The notes under the pieces: model-generated
Database searches by the model: none
The model's input: the letters and a program-made list of their open reading frames with translations, nothing else
Told to the model about the DNA's origin: nothing
In this document: one piece after another, positions 20,379 through 28,728 of the stretch
How the letters are laid out: each line of letters starts with the position of its first letter
Position numbering within the stretch: the stretch's first letter is position 1
Source: Rossellomorea sp. BNER
Lineage (GTDB): Bacteria > Bacillota > Bacilli > Bacillales > Bacillaceae_B
Length of the DNA stretch: 64,000 nucleotides
Assembly (NCBI GenBank): GCA_024213275.1
Contig: JANAVG010000009.1
Coordinates: 62,001 to 126,000 of the forward strand
Direction: 5' to 3'
Translations under genes and position numbers: made by a program

Positions 20379-20597
20379 TTAGGCCTTGATATCGAAGTTT
20401 TCCGTTTTCTCAATGAAGACTAATCCTTTTGAAGATAAGCTTGATAGTGATTGAGACACATTGTAAATCTGGTCTGGAGTTGCCGCCGTATTGATGTTAC
20501 TGTACGACTTGTACTGAAATTTTTGTTTCCCATCTTCACTGACACCGTCATCATATGTCAAACGGAGTCTCGTGCTTGTTAAGTCCGCTGTTGCCAT
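20379..20597 (-). CDS. DUF1659 family small protein
   Basis: This 72-residue protein fits DUF1659: 'TSTRLRLTYDDG' near the start and a helix around 'TPDQIYNVSQSLSSLSSK' in the second half. The function is unknown. The frame opens three codons earlier, but GGGAGGTGAT is correctly spaced only for ATG 20597. It is first in a two-gene unit with the DUF2922 gene. The two proteins share a similar plan (beta-strands, one helix, short beta-tail) and may act together; that is inference. Confidence 0.85.
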   Translation of the reverse strand: MATADLTSTRLRLTYDDGVSEDGKQKFQYKSYSNINTAATPDQIYNVSQSLSSLSSKGLVFIEKTENFDIKA

Positions 20598-20700
20598 ATG
20601 TATCACCTCCCTTCACCTTTTATATAGGGAGAAGGCGGCGGAAGAGGATACCCTGGAAACAGAAAACTTTTAATTGGCGGTATGTAGTAATTTACTTTTA

Positions 20701-21186
20701 TTAAGCTTGATGTTTGATAGATATACTAAGAAATGGAGGTTGAGAAAAATAAAACATGGTGTTTGCTGTTCGGTCACGTTGCCTTTTTAAAGTATCTAAT
20801 GAACAATTCACCTCGAGTTTATCGCCATCTTTAAAATGGACGTAAGGTTTTCCTTCTAACAAAGAAAAAGTTTCAATGTGGCGGTAGAACAACCAAATAC
20901 AATCATAATGATCTGGGGAAATGGTAGGACACGCAAAGATGTAATCTTGTTGGCTAATCATGAGTGGTGTTTTTTTATCATAACCGAGCGCCTTTCGAAC
21001 CGACTGAATTCTTCCATCATAAGAAGCTCCATTGGCAATACAGTTCTCTTCTAAAATTTCACGAATCGATTTCGTACTATATCTCTTTTCACCTGATTGA
21101 TCCAGAATGATAGTTTTGTATACCTCATGGTAAGCGGGTATAAGAGCCATCGTACTTTGAGTGATTTTCGTATTGCTATCCACCAT
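20701..21186 (-). CDS. comK: competence transcription factor ComK (C-terminally short)
   Basis: This 161-residue protein matches ComK, which binds paired A/T boxes in the minor groove and activates DNA-uptake genes. Diagnostic segments are 'STKSIREILEENC', 'NGASYDGRI', 'KKTPLMIS', 'IFACPTISPDHYDCIWLFYRH' and 'YVHFKDG'. The start ATG 21186 follows AAAGGAG. B. subtilis ComK has 192 residues; this protein stops after 'NTMFYFSQPPFLSISIKHQA', about 30 residues early. The missing tail in B. subtilis contributes to MecA/ClpCP recognition and activation, so regulation may differ. AT-boxes upstream suggest autoregulation. Confidence 0.88.
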   Translation of the reverse strand: MVDSNTKITQSTMALIPAYHEVYKTIILDQSGEKRYSTKSIREILEENCIANGASYDGRIQSVRKALGYDKKTPLMISQQDYIFACPTISPDHYDCIWLFYRHIETFSLLEGKPYVHFKDGDKLEVNCSLDTLKRQRDRTANTMFYFSQPPFLSISIKHQA

Positions 21187-21216
21187 TACATTTTCTCCTT
21201 TATTATTTATTTTTTG

Positions 21217-21283
21217 AAAACAGAACTTTATATAAAGCAAAAGTCCTATTTCATGTTTACTATATAATCAAAAATGGGGTTTT
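21217..21283. promoter_or_regulatory. candidate ComK AT-boxes upstream of comK
   Basis: A perfect AAAA-N5-TTTT box is at 21271-21283, and one-mismatch boxes lie at 21217-21229 and 21239-21251. Centre spacings are 22 and 32 bp, near two and three helical turns, as expected for ComK K-boxes. AT-rich background makes single boxes weak evidence. Confidence 0.5.
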
Positions 21284-21431
21284 ACAACATATATTAACAA
21301 TATTTAACAAAAGTTTACATAAACCACTATCTATTGTCATATTTTGTTAATAGTTAGAAGAATTTCGGTGATTAACATGTTTCTTTAATGAAAAAATAGC
21401 CATGTAAAGCTGAGCAGTCCAATATTAATAA

Positions 21432-21481
21432 AAATCCATCGTAACCAAGCTTAAAGATATAAGCTTGGTTACGATGGATTT
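21432..21481 (-). terminator. strong intrinsic terminator after the HTH-PfkB gene
   Basis: A perfect 21-bp stem (arms 21432-21452 and 21461-21481, 8-base loop) is followed on the minus strand by TTATT. It ends transcription of the kinase gene before comK. Confidence 0.88.
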
Positions 21482-21540
21482 AAGAATTCATACACTGATT
21501 GATTAAAGAAAATCGGGCACTGATACCTTGTAAAGAAATT

Positions 21541-22635
21541 TTAATTCGAAAACTCCTTTACTATTTCATGAATTTTATCGGGTTTTAAATATGATGATAT
21601 CGACTCTTCCGTTTGAAGGGTAAGAGCAGCTCCAGCAAGACCTAATTGGCAAGCACTAAATAACGATTCTTCATTCATGATTCCATAAATTGCACATGAA
21701 GCAAACGCTTCACCAGCCCCTGTGACATCCACAACATCCGTTTTGTAAGGAGGCAAATGCCCAGATTCCTCAGTGGAGAAATAATATACCCCTTGATCAC
21801 CAAGCGTGATCACAACTTTTTGAACGCCACGTTTTCTAATTTTTTCACAGGCGGACTGACAATCCTTAATGGAGTCTATTTTCATTTCAGCTAGGATTTC
21901 CGCTTCTTCTCGGTTTGGGAGCAGTAGTTCAACTCCTTCAAGTCGGTAGGGAAGTTTTTGCGCTTTGGCTGAAGATACTGGGTCAATATACAAAGGAATG
22001 TTTTCATCGCTGCAACGTTTAATCAAATACCTTATACATTCCTGAGGAATATTCGCATCCAAAAAAACAGCTTGTGATGCAACGATATGGGACCATTTTT
22101 CCTCGAACATGGAGGGGGTTATTTTTTCGTATATATTCATATCAGCCATGGAGACAATACTTTCACCATTAATATCCAGTAAGGTCGTAAATGTCCCTGT
22201 CCGTTCTGTTGGGAACACCCATACTTGGCTGATATCAACACCTTTACTTTTCGTTTCCTCCAGTAACCAGTTTCCCTCTTTGTCGTCTCCAACACAAGCC
22301 ATAAGTGAAGTGGTACAGCCGAGCCGACTTAAATTTTCGGCAAAATTACGTGCTACACCGCCACAGGATTCCATTATTTTTACTGGATTGGATGAATATA
22401 AACGTACCTTCTGGTTTGATCGTGCTTTCTGATCGGTGTTTGCCCCTCCGATACATACGATCGACGATTCCTCTCGGAGAATATAGCCACGGCCTTTGAT
22501 TTCACCCCGCCTCGTCAGACTAGCAATATAATTAGCAACGGCAGGTCGTGATAAACCGACTTTACTTGACAATTCTTGTTGGGAAATGAAAGGATTCATT
22601 CTTATCAGATTTAAAATTTGTTTCTCTTTATCCAT
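21541..22635 (-). CDS. HTH-PfkB family sugar/nucleoside kinase with altered catalytic motif
   Basis: This 364-residue protein has an N-terminal winged helix (residues 1-55, 'NPFISQQELSSKVGLSRPAVANYI') fused to a PfkB/ribokinase domain ('IVCIGGANTD' at about 60 and 'GGVARNFAENLSRLG' at about 93). It is paralogous to the PsuK-like protein at 24305-25411; E. coli YeiI has the same fusion. The normally invariant catalytic Asp of 'DVTGAGD' is Glu here (E309, codon GAA at 21709-21711). It may be a weak kinase or mainly a ligand-sensing regulator. It shares a 15-bp upstream sequence with psuK. Pseudouridine or a related nucleoside is the likely ligand. Confidence 0.8.
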   Translation of the reverse strand: MDKEKQILNLIRMNPFISQQELSSKVGLSRPAVANYIASLTRRGEIKGRGYILREESSIVCIGGANTDQKARSNQKVRLYSSNPVKIMESCGGVARNFAENLSRLGCTTSLMACVGDDKEGNWLLEETKSKGVDISQVWVFPTERTGTFTTLLDINGESIVSMADMNIYEKITPSMFEEKWSHIVASQAVFLDANIPQECIRYLIKRCSDENIPLYIDPVSSAKAQKLPYRLEGVELLLPNREEAEILAEMKIDSIKDCQSACEKIRKRGVQKVVITLGDQGVYYFSTEESGHLPPYKTDVVDVTGAGEAFASCAIYGIMNEESLFSACQLGLAGAALTLQTEESISSYLKPDKIHEIVKEFSN

Positions 22636-22675
22636 GAGACAACCCCATCTCTACTAAAACAATAAGTTTAATATA

Positions 22676-22690
22676 TAAACAAATGTTTGT
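22676..22690. promoter_or_regulatory. operator-like palindrome shared with psuK
   Basis: TAAACAAATGTTTGT is the exact reverse complement of 24274-24288. It contains AAACA-AA-TGTTT and lies about 40 bp before the HTH-PfkB gene. It is the probable binding site of the winged-helix domain of one or both kinases. Confidence 0.6.
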
Positions 22691-22846
22691 AAAAAAGCTA
22701 ATACAGATAGATCAAATAGTCCATCCATTATATCCAAAAAATAGATTGCAAAAAAGTCTATAGGTGTTTTATATTGGAGATTATGATTTTTTTCCAAATG
22801 AATATTAAAAGGATCATAAATATATATAAAATATTGGAGGAGAATG

Positions 22847-23791
22847 ATGAAGAAGTATCTGTACCCTTTGTTGATCGTAATAGCAGCTAGTAGTTATGGT
22901 GTCGTTTCAACCATTATAAAGCTGGCCATGCATAGTGGTTTTACGGTCTCGGAAGCTGTAACAAGTCAATTTTTTATCGGTTTTTGTATCGCCGTGTGTA
23001 TTTTCTTGCTGACGAACAAACCAAAATTAAGCTTTGATGGAGTGAAAATCCTTATCTTTGCTGGAGTTTTTACTGGTTTGACAAATATTTTATACGGTCG
23101 TTCTTTAAACTATTTACCTGCTTCTTTGGCAGTTGTTCTACTCTTTCAATTTACATGGATAGGCATGCTGATTTCCTGTATAACAAAACGTAAATTTCCT
23201 AGTCGAATTGAGTTGATCTCCTTAATCATATTGGTTATGGGAACCATACCAGCAGCTGGGTTGTTAGATGTTGATTTATCTCAGATCCCTATACAAGGAT
23301 GGTTATGGGGGTTAGCCGCTGCTCTTTGTTATTCCTTATTTTTATTTGCTAATGGAAGAGCAACTACAAGTATGACCACCTCAAATCGGTTAGTATTGGT
23401 TTCTTTCTTTGCATTTATGATGTCTGCTGTATTTCAGTCCCCAGAAATTATTTGGAATGGGACTTTGTTTACCGAAGGACTTTGGATTTATGGTTTAGCC
23501 TTGGGATTATTCGGGATCATTATTCCCGTTTTCTTATTCTCTATTGCCGTTCCTAAAGTTGGGTTAGGTATGTCATCCATCTTGAGTGCTATTGAATTGC
23601 CCATCGCGGTGATGGTGTCCGTCATATTATTAAGTGAAACGGTTACTACGATGCAAATAGTAGGAATCGTCATCATTATTCTCGGGATGAGTTTACCAAC
23701 ATTGCTAGATAAAAATAGTTTGTTATTTAAAAATAAAACTTCAAAACCATTTTCAAAAAACAAATCTAACATGATTGGTGAATATAAATAG
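22847..23791 (+). CDS. EamA/DMT-family transporter
   Basis: This 314-residue protein has ten hydrophobic segments in two five-helix EamA repeats, the drug/metabolite transporter layout. 'SRIELISLIILVMGTIPAAGLL' ends the first repeat and 'EPxAxAxA'-like 'IELPIAVMVSVILLSETVTTMQIVGIVIIILGMSL' the second. The substrate is unknown. It is transcribed divergently from the HTH-PfkB gene with a 211-bp gap and precedes psuK by about 500 bp, so a role in exporting or importing nucleoside-related metabolites is possible but unproven. The second ATG (22847) is better spaced from GGAGG than the first. Confidence 0.85.
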   Translation: MKKYLYPLLIVIAASSYGVVSTIIKLAMHSGFTVSEAVTSQFFIGFCIAVCIFLLTNKPKLSFDGVKILIFAGVFTGLTNILYGRSLNYLPASLAVVLLFQFTWIGMLISCITKRKFPSRIELISLIILVMGTIPAAGLLDVDLSQIPIQGWLWGLAAALCYSLFLFANGRATTSMTTSNRLVLVSFFAFMMSAVFQSPEIIWNGTLFTEGLWIYGLALGLFGIIIPVFLFSIAVPKVGLGMSSILSAIELPIAVMVSVILLSETVTTMQIVGIVIIILGMSLPTLLDKNSLLFKNKTSKPFSKNKSNMIGEYK

Positions 23792-23835
23792 CATATTAAT
23801 TAATGCTTTCATTTCTTTAAACAAACTACTAGTTA

Positions 23836-23876
23836 ATGCCTCATCCAAAAAGATAAAGTGGATGAGGTATTTTTGT
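23836..23876 (+). terminator. intrinsic terminator after the EamA gene
   Basis: TGCCTCATCC pairs with GGATGAGGTA across a 13-base loop and is followed by TTTTTGTTTT. It lies 45 bp after the stop. Confidence 0.88.
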
Positions 23877-23929
23877 TTTGCTCAACCTTAGAATAAGAGA
23901 CTTTTTATGCCTTGAATAAGAGTGGGGTG

Positions 23930-24060
23930 GCGATTTGATGGCATTTAAAGGAACTTTCGTTTCGTGATTTTAAGAGATTACCTTTTTGACGGTACTTAAA
24001 AAGACTTTTCGTTACGTGATTTTAAGAATAAGGGGATTTGATGGAATTAAAAAGATTTTT
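23930..24060. repeat. short degenerate direct repeats in the EamA-psuK gap
   Basis: Two motifs each occur twice: GATTTGATGGCATTTAAA / GATTTGATGGAATTAAAA, and ACTTTCGTTTCGTGATTTTAAGA / the related 24005-24028 segment with TTCGTTACGTGATTTTAAGA. A looser TTTGATGGAAAA...GATTTTAAG copy lies at 28644-28662. No coding frame is supported. Confidence 0.5.
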
Positions 24061-24228
24061 GTACTTTTGAAAATGGGATAAAGCAAAATCGATGATCCCC
24101 TACCGTCACCAAAATTTAGGTAGTAAGTCACTCACTCTATTTACCTTTAATCCTTTAATGATCGCCTTTTTGTTCATATTCTTAACTAATTTCGAAGCTA
24201 AAAAATGGATTATTGATTTTGAATACTA

Positions 24229-24256
24229 TTGACAAGTAAAAATGAAAACGTATACT
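24229..24256 (+). promoter_or_regulatory. psuK operon promoter
   Basis: TTGACA (24229-24234) and TATACT (24251-24256) are 16 bp apart. The predicted start falls just before the palindrome at 24274-24288. Confidence 0.75.
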
Positions 24257-24273
24257 AAACATATGTTCAACAA

Positions 24274-24288
24274 ACAAACATTTGTTTA
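24274..24288. promoter_or_regulatory. operator-like palindrome in the psuK leader
   Basis: ACAAACATTTGTTTA is the exact inverse of 22676-22690 at the other HTH-PfkB gene. It lies about 12 bp after the predicted start point and just before the AAGGAGGTG ribosome binding site, a good place for repression. Confidence 0.6.
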
Positions 24289-24304
24289 AAAAGGAGGTGT
24301 TATA

Positions 24305-25411
24305 GTGACTACTGATATTAATGAGAATGAAGAATTAATTTTAGGCATGATTAGAGAGAATCCATTTATTTCACAACAGGAGTTATCAGAAATTGTAGGA
24401 TTATCAAAGTCGACCATTGCTACTATTATCTCTGGGCTCATTAAGAAAGAATATGTTTTTGGCAAGGCTTATGTTTTAAATGAAACAAAACCTATTATTT
24501 GCATAGGGGGAGCCAATGTAGATAGGAAATTCTATGCAAAATATGAAATTACGAATGAAACGTCTAATCCCGTAACTTCTACTAGAACAGTTGGAGGAGT
24601 AGCAAGAAATATTGCTGAGAATTTAGGCAGATTAGGTGAGGAAGTGACATTAATTTCAACATGTGGCCATGATTCAGAATGGGAAGAGATTTACGATTTA
24701 TCGTCACCTTTTATGAATTTGGAGCTTGTCGCCCAATTTGAACATTCTTCGACAGGATCTTATACCGCCGTTTTAGATAGGAATGGGGATTTATCGATTG
24801 CATTAGCAGACATGGACGTTTTTGAAAACATTACACCTGAGCTATTGATAAAAAACAGTCATATTCTTAGAAAAGCGAAATGTATTGTAGTGGATTTGAA
24901 CTGTCCAAGTGAAACCATTGATTTCCTTTGCTTTTTCACATCAAAACATACTATTCCATTAGTCATTATCCCTGTATCATCTCCAAAAATGAATCGGCTT
25001 CCAAAAACGTTGAGTGCCGTGAGTTGGCTCATCGTCAATAAAGATGAGACAGAAACGTTTATGAATAGCAAAATCAATGACGATAAAGATTGGGAAAACT
25101 CGGTAAAGAAATGGTTAGGGTTAGGAGTAAAAAATGTCATTGTAACCAATGGATCAAAAGGTGTAATAACAGGCAGTGAAAATGGAGAGATTCATTATTT
25201 CCCGGCTATTGAAACACCAATGGTTGCGGACGTTACAGGTGCCGGAGATTCATTTTGTTCAGGAGTTATTTATTCCTGGTTACAAAAGAAAGAAATTGGT
25301 GACATTATCAAATCTGGTTTGGTCAATGCCCATAAAACCATTATGTCAAAATATACAGTTAGACAAGAATTATCACAAAAACAATTAATGTTAGATATGG
25401 AGGCAATGTAA
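24305..25411 (+). CDS. psuK: pseudouridine kinase PsuK with N-terminal HTH
   Basis: This 368-residue protein has a winged helix (residues 1-60, 'NPFISQQELSEIVGLSKSTIATII') and a PfkB kinase domain with 'ICIGGANVDRKF', 'GGVARNIAENLGRLG' and an intact 'DVTGAGDSF' (catalytic Asp about 315). PsuK phosphorylates pseudouridine to pseudouridine 5'-phosphate, the substrate of the next gene's product. The start is GTG behind AAGGAGGTG. The HTH suggests that the enzyme also regulates its own promoter. The stop TAA abuts the psuG ATG. Confidence 0.88.
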   Translation: MTTDINENEELILGMIRENPFISQQELSEIVGLSKSTIATIISGLIKKEYVFGKAYVLNETKPIICIGGANVDRKFYAKYEITNETSNPVTSTRTVGGVARNIAENLGRLGEEVTLISTCGHDSEWEEIYDLSSPFMNLELVAQFEHSSTGSYTAVLDRNGDLSIALADMDVFENITPELLIKNSHILRKAKCIVVDLNCPSETIDFLCFFTSKHTIPLVIIPVSSPKMNRLPKTLSAVSWLIVNKDETETFMNSKINDDKDWENSVKKWLGLGVKNVIVTNGSKGVITGSENGEIHYFPAIETPMVADVTGAGDSFCSGVIYSWLQKKEIGDIIKSGLVNAHKTIMSKYTVRQELSQKQLMLDMEAM

Positions 25412-26326
25412 ATGAAAAAATATATTGAATTATCTGCAGAGGTACAACAAGCAAAAGCGGAAGGGAAAGCAATTGTTGCATTAGAGTCTACTATTATTTC
25501 CCATGGTATGCCTTACCCTCAAAACGTAAAAACGGCTCGTGAAGTAGAACAAATTGTTCGTGATAACGGAGCTGTACCAGCAACCATCGCAATCATTGAT
25601 GGGAAAATTAAAATTGGTTTAACAGATGAGGAATTAGAGTTATTCGGTAAAAGTTCAGATGTAGCCAAAGTATCAAGACGTGACCTGCCACAAATTATTG
25701 CAACAAAAAAACTAGGTGCAACGACTGTTGCAACAACCATGATCTGTGCTGATTTAGCAGATATCAAAATCTTTGTAACAGGTGGTATTGGCGGGGTTCA
25801 TAAAGGGGCAGAAACGACTATGGATATCTCAGCTGACCTTGAAGAATTAGCACAAACGGATGTGGCCGTCATTTGTGCAGGTGCTAAATCCATCCTAGAT
25901 TTATCTCTTACACTAGAATACCTTGAAACAAAAGGAGTTCCTGTCATTGGATATGAAACGAAGTGCCTACCAGCATTCTACACAAGAAATAGTGAGCATC
26001 CATTAAACTTCTCAACTGATTCAATCGATGAAATTGCTGAAACACTGAAAACGAAATGGGAATTAAACCTTAAGGGTGGAGCCGTAATCGCTAACCCGAT
26101 CCCTGAAGAGCATGCAATGGACGAAGAGTATATCAACGGAATCATCGACCAAGCAATCAAAGAGGCAGAAGAAAATCATATTTTCGGTAAAGACAGCACC
26201 CCATTCCTGCTTGGAAAAATTAAAGAATTAACTGGCGGCAAAAGCCTTGATGCCAATATCGAATTAGTAAAACACAATGCTAAAGTAGGAACACAAATTG
26301 CCGTTAGTTTCAATAACAAAAAATAA
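25412..26326 (+). CDS. psuG: pseudouridine-5'-phosphate glycosidase PsuG
   Basis: This 304-residue enzyme cleaves the C-C glycosidic bond of pseudouridine 5'-phosphate to uracil and ribose 5-phosphate. It contains the family signatures '[16 protein letters not shown]', '[14 protein letters not shown]', 'KVSRRDLP', '[18 protein letters not shown]' and '[12 protein letters not shown]', including the catalytic Lys and Mn-binding acids. The length is typical. It is translated directly after psuK. Confidence 0.96.
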   Translation: MKKYIELSAEVQQAKAEGKAIVALESTIISHGMPYPQNVKTAREVEQIVRDNGAVPATIAIIDGKIKIGLTDEELELFGKSSDVAKVSRRDLPQIIATKKLGATTVATTMICADLADIKIFVTGGIGGVHKGAETTMDISADLEELAQTDVAVICAGAKSILDLSLTLEYLETKGVPVIGYETKCLPAFYTRNSEHPLNFSTDSIDEIAETLKTKWELNLKGGAVIANPIPEEHAMDEEYINGIIDQAIKEAEENHIFGKDSTPFLLGKIKELTGGKSLDANIELVKHNAKVGTQIAVSFNNKK

Positions 26327-26363
26327 ATGATCCTAAACTGAATTTCTCACTAGCATAAAACTC

Positions 26364-26442
26364 AACTTCTATAAAGCTATATTTCTCAAAATATTGTTTC
26401 TGGCAATTTTGATAAATACTAGACTTTATAGAAGTTGTTTTT
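26364..26442 (+). terminator. large-loop terminator or attenuator between psuG and the transporter
   Basis: AACTTCTATAAAG (26364-26376) pairs perfectly with CTTTATAGAAGTT (26424-26436), followed by GTTTTTCT. The 47-base loop is unusually large. It would reduce read-through from psuKG into the transporter and nucleoside hydrolase genes. Confidence 0.6.
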
Positions 26443-26450
26443 CTACACAT

Positions 26451-26465
26451 TTGAAAACGCTAACA
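26451..26465. promoter_or_regulatory. CcpA cre site before the nucleoside transporter gene
   Basis: TTGAAAACGCTAACA matches WTGNAARCGNWWNCA at all positions. It lies 18 bp before the transporter ATG and right after the large-loop hairpin, so catabolite control probably acts on the transporter-hydrolase half of the operon. Confidence 0.78.
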
Positions 26466-26483
26466 CTAAAGGGGGGTCTTCAC

Positions 26484-27665
26484 ATGAATTTTATATTCTT
26501 ACTAACAGGAGTTTTGCTTGTTTTTGTTATTGCCTTTTTCATTAGCAATAATAGAAAACAAATAAAATATAAACGCATTCTGATCATGCTGGCTGTGCAA
26601 ATCATTTTAGTTTACTTCATGATGAATACTAGTATAGGTCTAATCGTCATTACCAAAGTGGGTGTGTTCTTTGAAAAATTAATGGAGATTGCTGATTCAG
26701 GAATTCAATTTGTTTTTGGTGGAATGGTGAATAAAGGGGCCACAACGTTTTTCTTTGTTGCGTTATTACCGCTTGTTTTCATGTCCGTATTAATCGGAAT
26801 ATTAAATTATATAAAAGTATTGCCGTTTATGATTAAATATATAGGTTTAGGTTTAAGCAAAATAACGGGAATGGGTAAACTAGAAAGCTATTTTGCTGTA
26901 TCTACAGCTGCACTCGGACAACCTGAAGTGTTCTTAACGATTATTAAGCAAATTCCACTTTTATCTCCAAAAAGGCTTTACACCATATGTACTTCAGCCA
27001 TGAGTGCCGTGAGTATGGCGATGGTCGGGGCTTATATGACGATGCTAGAACCTAAGTATGTTGTCACAGCTGTTGTATTGAATATATTTAGTGCGCTAAT
27101 CGTTGCGAATATTATTAACCCATATGATTTAGACGACCAGGAGGATTTAATTCAAATTGAGGAAAATGATAGAGTTCCCTTCTTCCAAATGGTTGGGGAT
27201 AGCGTAATGGATGGATTTAAGATTGTTATTATTGTGGCTGCTATGCTATTAGGGTTTATTTCCTTAATGGAATTGATCAATGTGATTTTCCTAGGCGTAT
27301 TTAATATTTCTTTCCAAACAGTGATTGGTTATATTTTTGCCCCTATTGCTTTTGTGATGGGGATTCCATGGGCAGAAGCTATACAAGCAGGTGGAATTAT
27401 GGGCACAAAACTTGTTACGAATGAATTTGTGGCCATGTTGAAATTCGGTGAAATATCAAAACATCTTTCTGATAAAACCATTGCGATTGTATCCGTTTAT
27501 TTAGTTAGTTTTGCAAACTTTGGAACTGTCGGAATTGTTTCAGGTTCCATCAAATCAATCAGTGAAAAACAAGGTAGTTATGTTGCGAAGTTTTCATTGA
27601 AATTATTGTTAGGTGCGACATTAGCATCTGTCATTTCAGGAACAATCATGGGGATTGTCATGTGA
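26484..27665 (+). CDS. CNT-family nucleoside transporter (PsuT/NupC-like)
   Basis: This 393-residue membrane protein belongs to the concentrative nucleoside transporter family. It has the N-terminal helices, then 'AALGQPEVFLTI' (the family's G-Q-x-E substrate motif) and 'KLVTNEFVAML' (the conserved NEFVA motif) in the core. It should take up nucleosides with H+ or Na+. Next to psuKG it is the likely pseudouridine importer, like E. coli PsuT; general nucleosides are also possible. The frame opens at 26394, but the AGGGGGG ribosome binding site and hydrophobic N-terminus favour ATG 26484. Confidence 0.88.
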   Translation: MNFIFLLTGVLLVFVIAFFISNNRKQIKYKRILIMLAVQIILVYFMMNTSIGLIVITKVGVFFEKLMEIADSGIQFVFGGMVNKGATTFFFVALLPLVFMSVLIGILNYIKVLPFMIKYIGLGLSKITGMGKLESYFAVSTAALGQPEVFLTIIKQIPLLSPKRLYTICTSAMSAVSMAMVGAYMTMLEPKYVVTAVVLNIFSALIVANIINPYDLDDQEDLIQIEENDRVPFFQMVGDSVMDGFKIVIIVAAMLLGFISLMELINVIFLGVFNISFQTVIGYIFAPIAFVMGIPWAEAIQAGGIMGTKLVTNEFVAMLKFGEISKHLSDKTIAIVSVYLVSFANFGTVGIVSGSIKSISEKQGSYVAKFSLKLLLGATLASVISGTIMGIVM

Positions 27666-27687
27666 ATTTTATAAAGAGGTGAAATAA

Positions 27688-28617
27688 ATGATGAAAAGAA
27701 AAATTATCATGGATTGTGATCCAGGACATGATGACGCCATTGCCATTATATTAGCTGCTGCACAACCGAAATTGGAGATTATAGGAATTACAACGGTTTC
27801 AGGAAATGCAGAAATTGAAAAAACGACTATGAATGCTTTAAAAATTTGCGATTTAGTTTCATTAACTGATGTTGTGGTTTCAAAGGGTGCAAGTGAGCCA
27901 TTAATTCGCTTACGAGAAACGGCACCTGGTATTCATGGCGATTCAGGTTTAGATGGCCCGGAGTTGCCTGAACCGTCTCGTAGCTGGAGTGAAGAACACG
28001 GTTCTGATACGATCATAAGGCTTTTAAAAGAGTCAAAAGAGCCTGTTACCATTCTTCCAACAGGACCATTAACCAATATTGCTTTAGCTTTATCAAAAGC
28101 GCCGGAAATAAAGGACAAAATTGAAGAAATTGTCCTTATGGGTGGTGGAACATATGGAAACTGGACACCTACTGCTGAATTTAATATTTGGGCTGATCCG
28201 GAAGCCGCAAAAAAAGTATTGGATAGCGGTATTCCCAGCGTCGTTATGGGACTTGATATTACACATCAAGCCCTAGCAACCAAAGAAGTGATCGATCAAG
28301 TGAATAAAATTGATAACAAAGTGGCTAAAATCGTTGGTGAATTATTAGAGTTTTTTACATCAACATATAAAGAAATGTTCGATTTTGACGGGGCACCCGT
28401 ACACGATGTATTAACTGTAGCCTATTGTGTTGCACCAGAATTGTTTAAGACGAAAGATGTCAATATTACAGTGGAAACGAAGGGTGAGTTTACGGCAGGA
28501 ACGACGTTAATCGATCTACATGGTGTCACTGGCAGAAAAGTGAATGCTAAGTTTGGATTAGAACTGGATGTAGAAGGTTTTTGGAAGCTAATGATTGAAG
28601 CACTTAAAAAATACTGA
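27688..28617 (+). CDS. inosine/uridine-preferring nucleoside hydrolase (RihB-like)
   Basis: This 309-residue enzyme has the nucleoside-hydrolase calcium site 'DCDPGHDDAIAI' at residues 9-20, 'LPTGPLTNIALAL' at about 125, 'MGGG...AEFNIWADPEAA' at about 160 and a final 'GAPVHDVLTVAY' with the conserved Asp. It hydrolyses N-glycosidic bonds of ribonucleosides to base plus ribose. It cannot be expected to cleave the C-C bond of pseudouridine, so the operon combines C- and N-nucleoside salvage. The E. coli psu locus also contains rihB. Confidence 0.92.
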   Translation: MMKRKIIMDCDPGHDDAIAIILAAAQPKLEIIGITTVSGNAEIEKTTMNALKICDLVSLTDVVVSKGASEPLIRLRETAPGIHGDSGLDGPELPEPSRSWSEEHGSDTIIRLLKESKEPVTILPTGPLTNIALALSKAPEIKDKIEEIVLMGGGTYGNWTPTAEFNIWADPEAAKKVLDSGIPSVVMGLDITHQALATKEVIDQVNKIDNKVAKIVGELLEFFTSTYKEMFDFDGAPVHDVLTVAYCVAPELFKTKDVNITVETKGEFTAGTTLIDLHGVTGRKVNAKFGLELDVEGFWKLMIEALKKY

Positions 28618-28728
28618 CATCTAATCCTATGAAGGAAATAAGTTTGATGGAAAATAGTCGGATTTTAAGGCTTAGTGGTTTGATTTAAAGATTCTATTAA
28701 AAATGTTTGTAGAAGTAGTGCTAAATCC

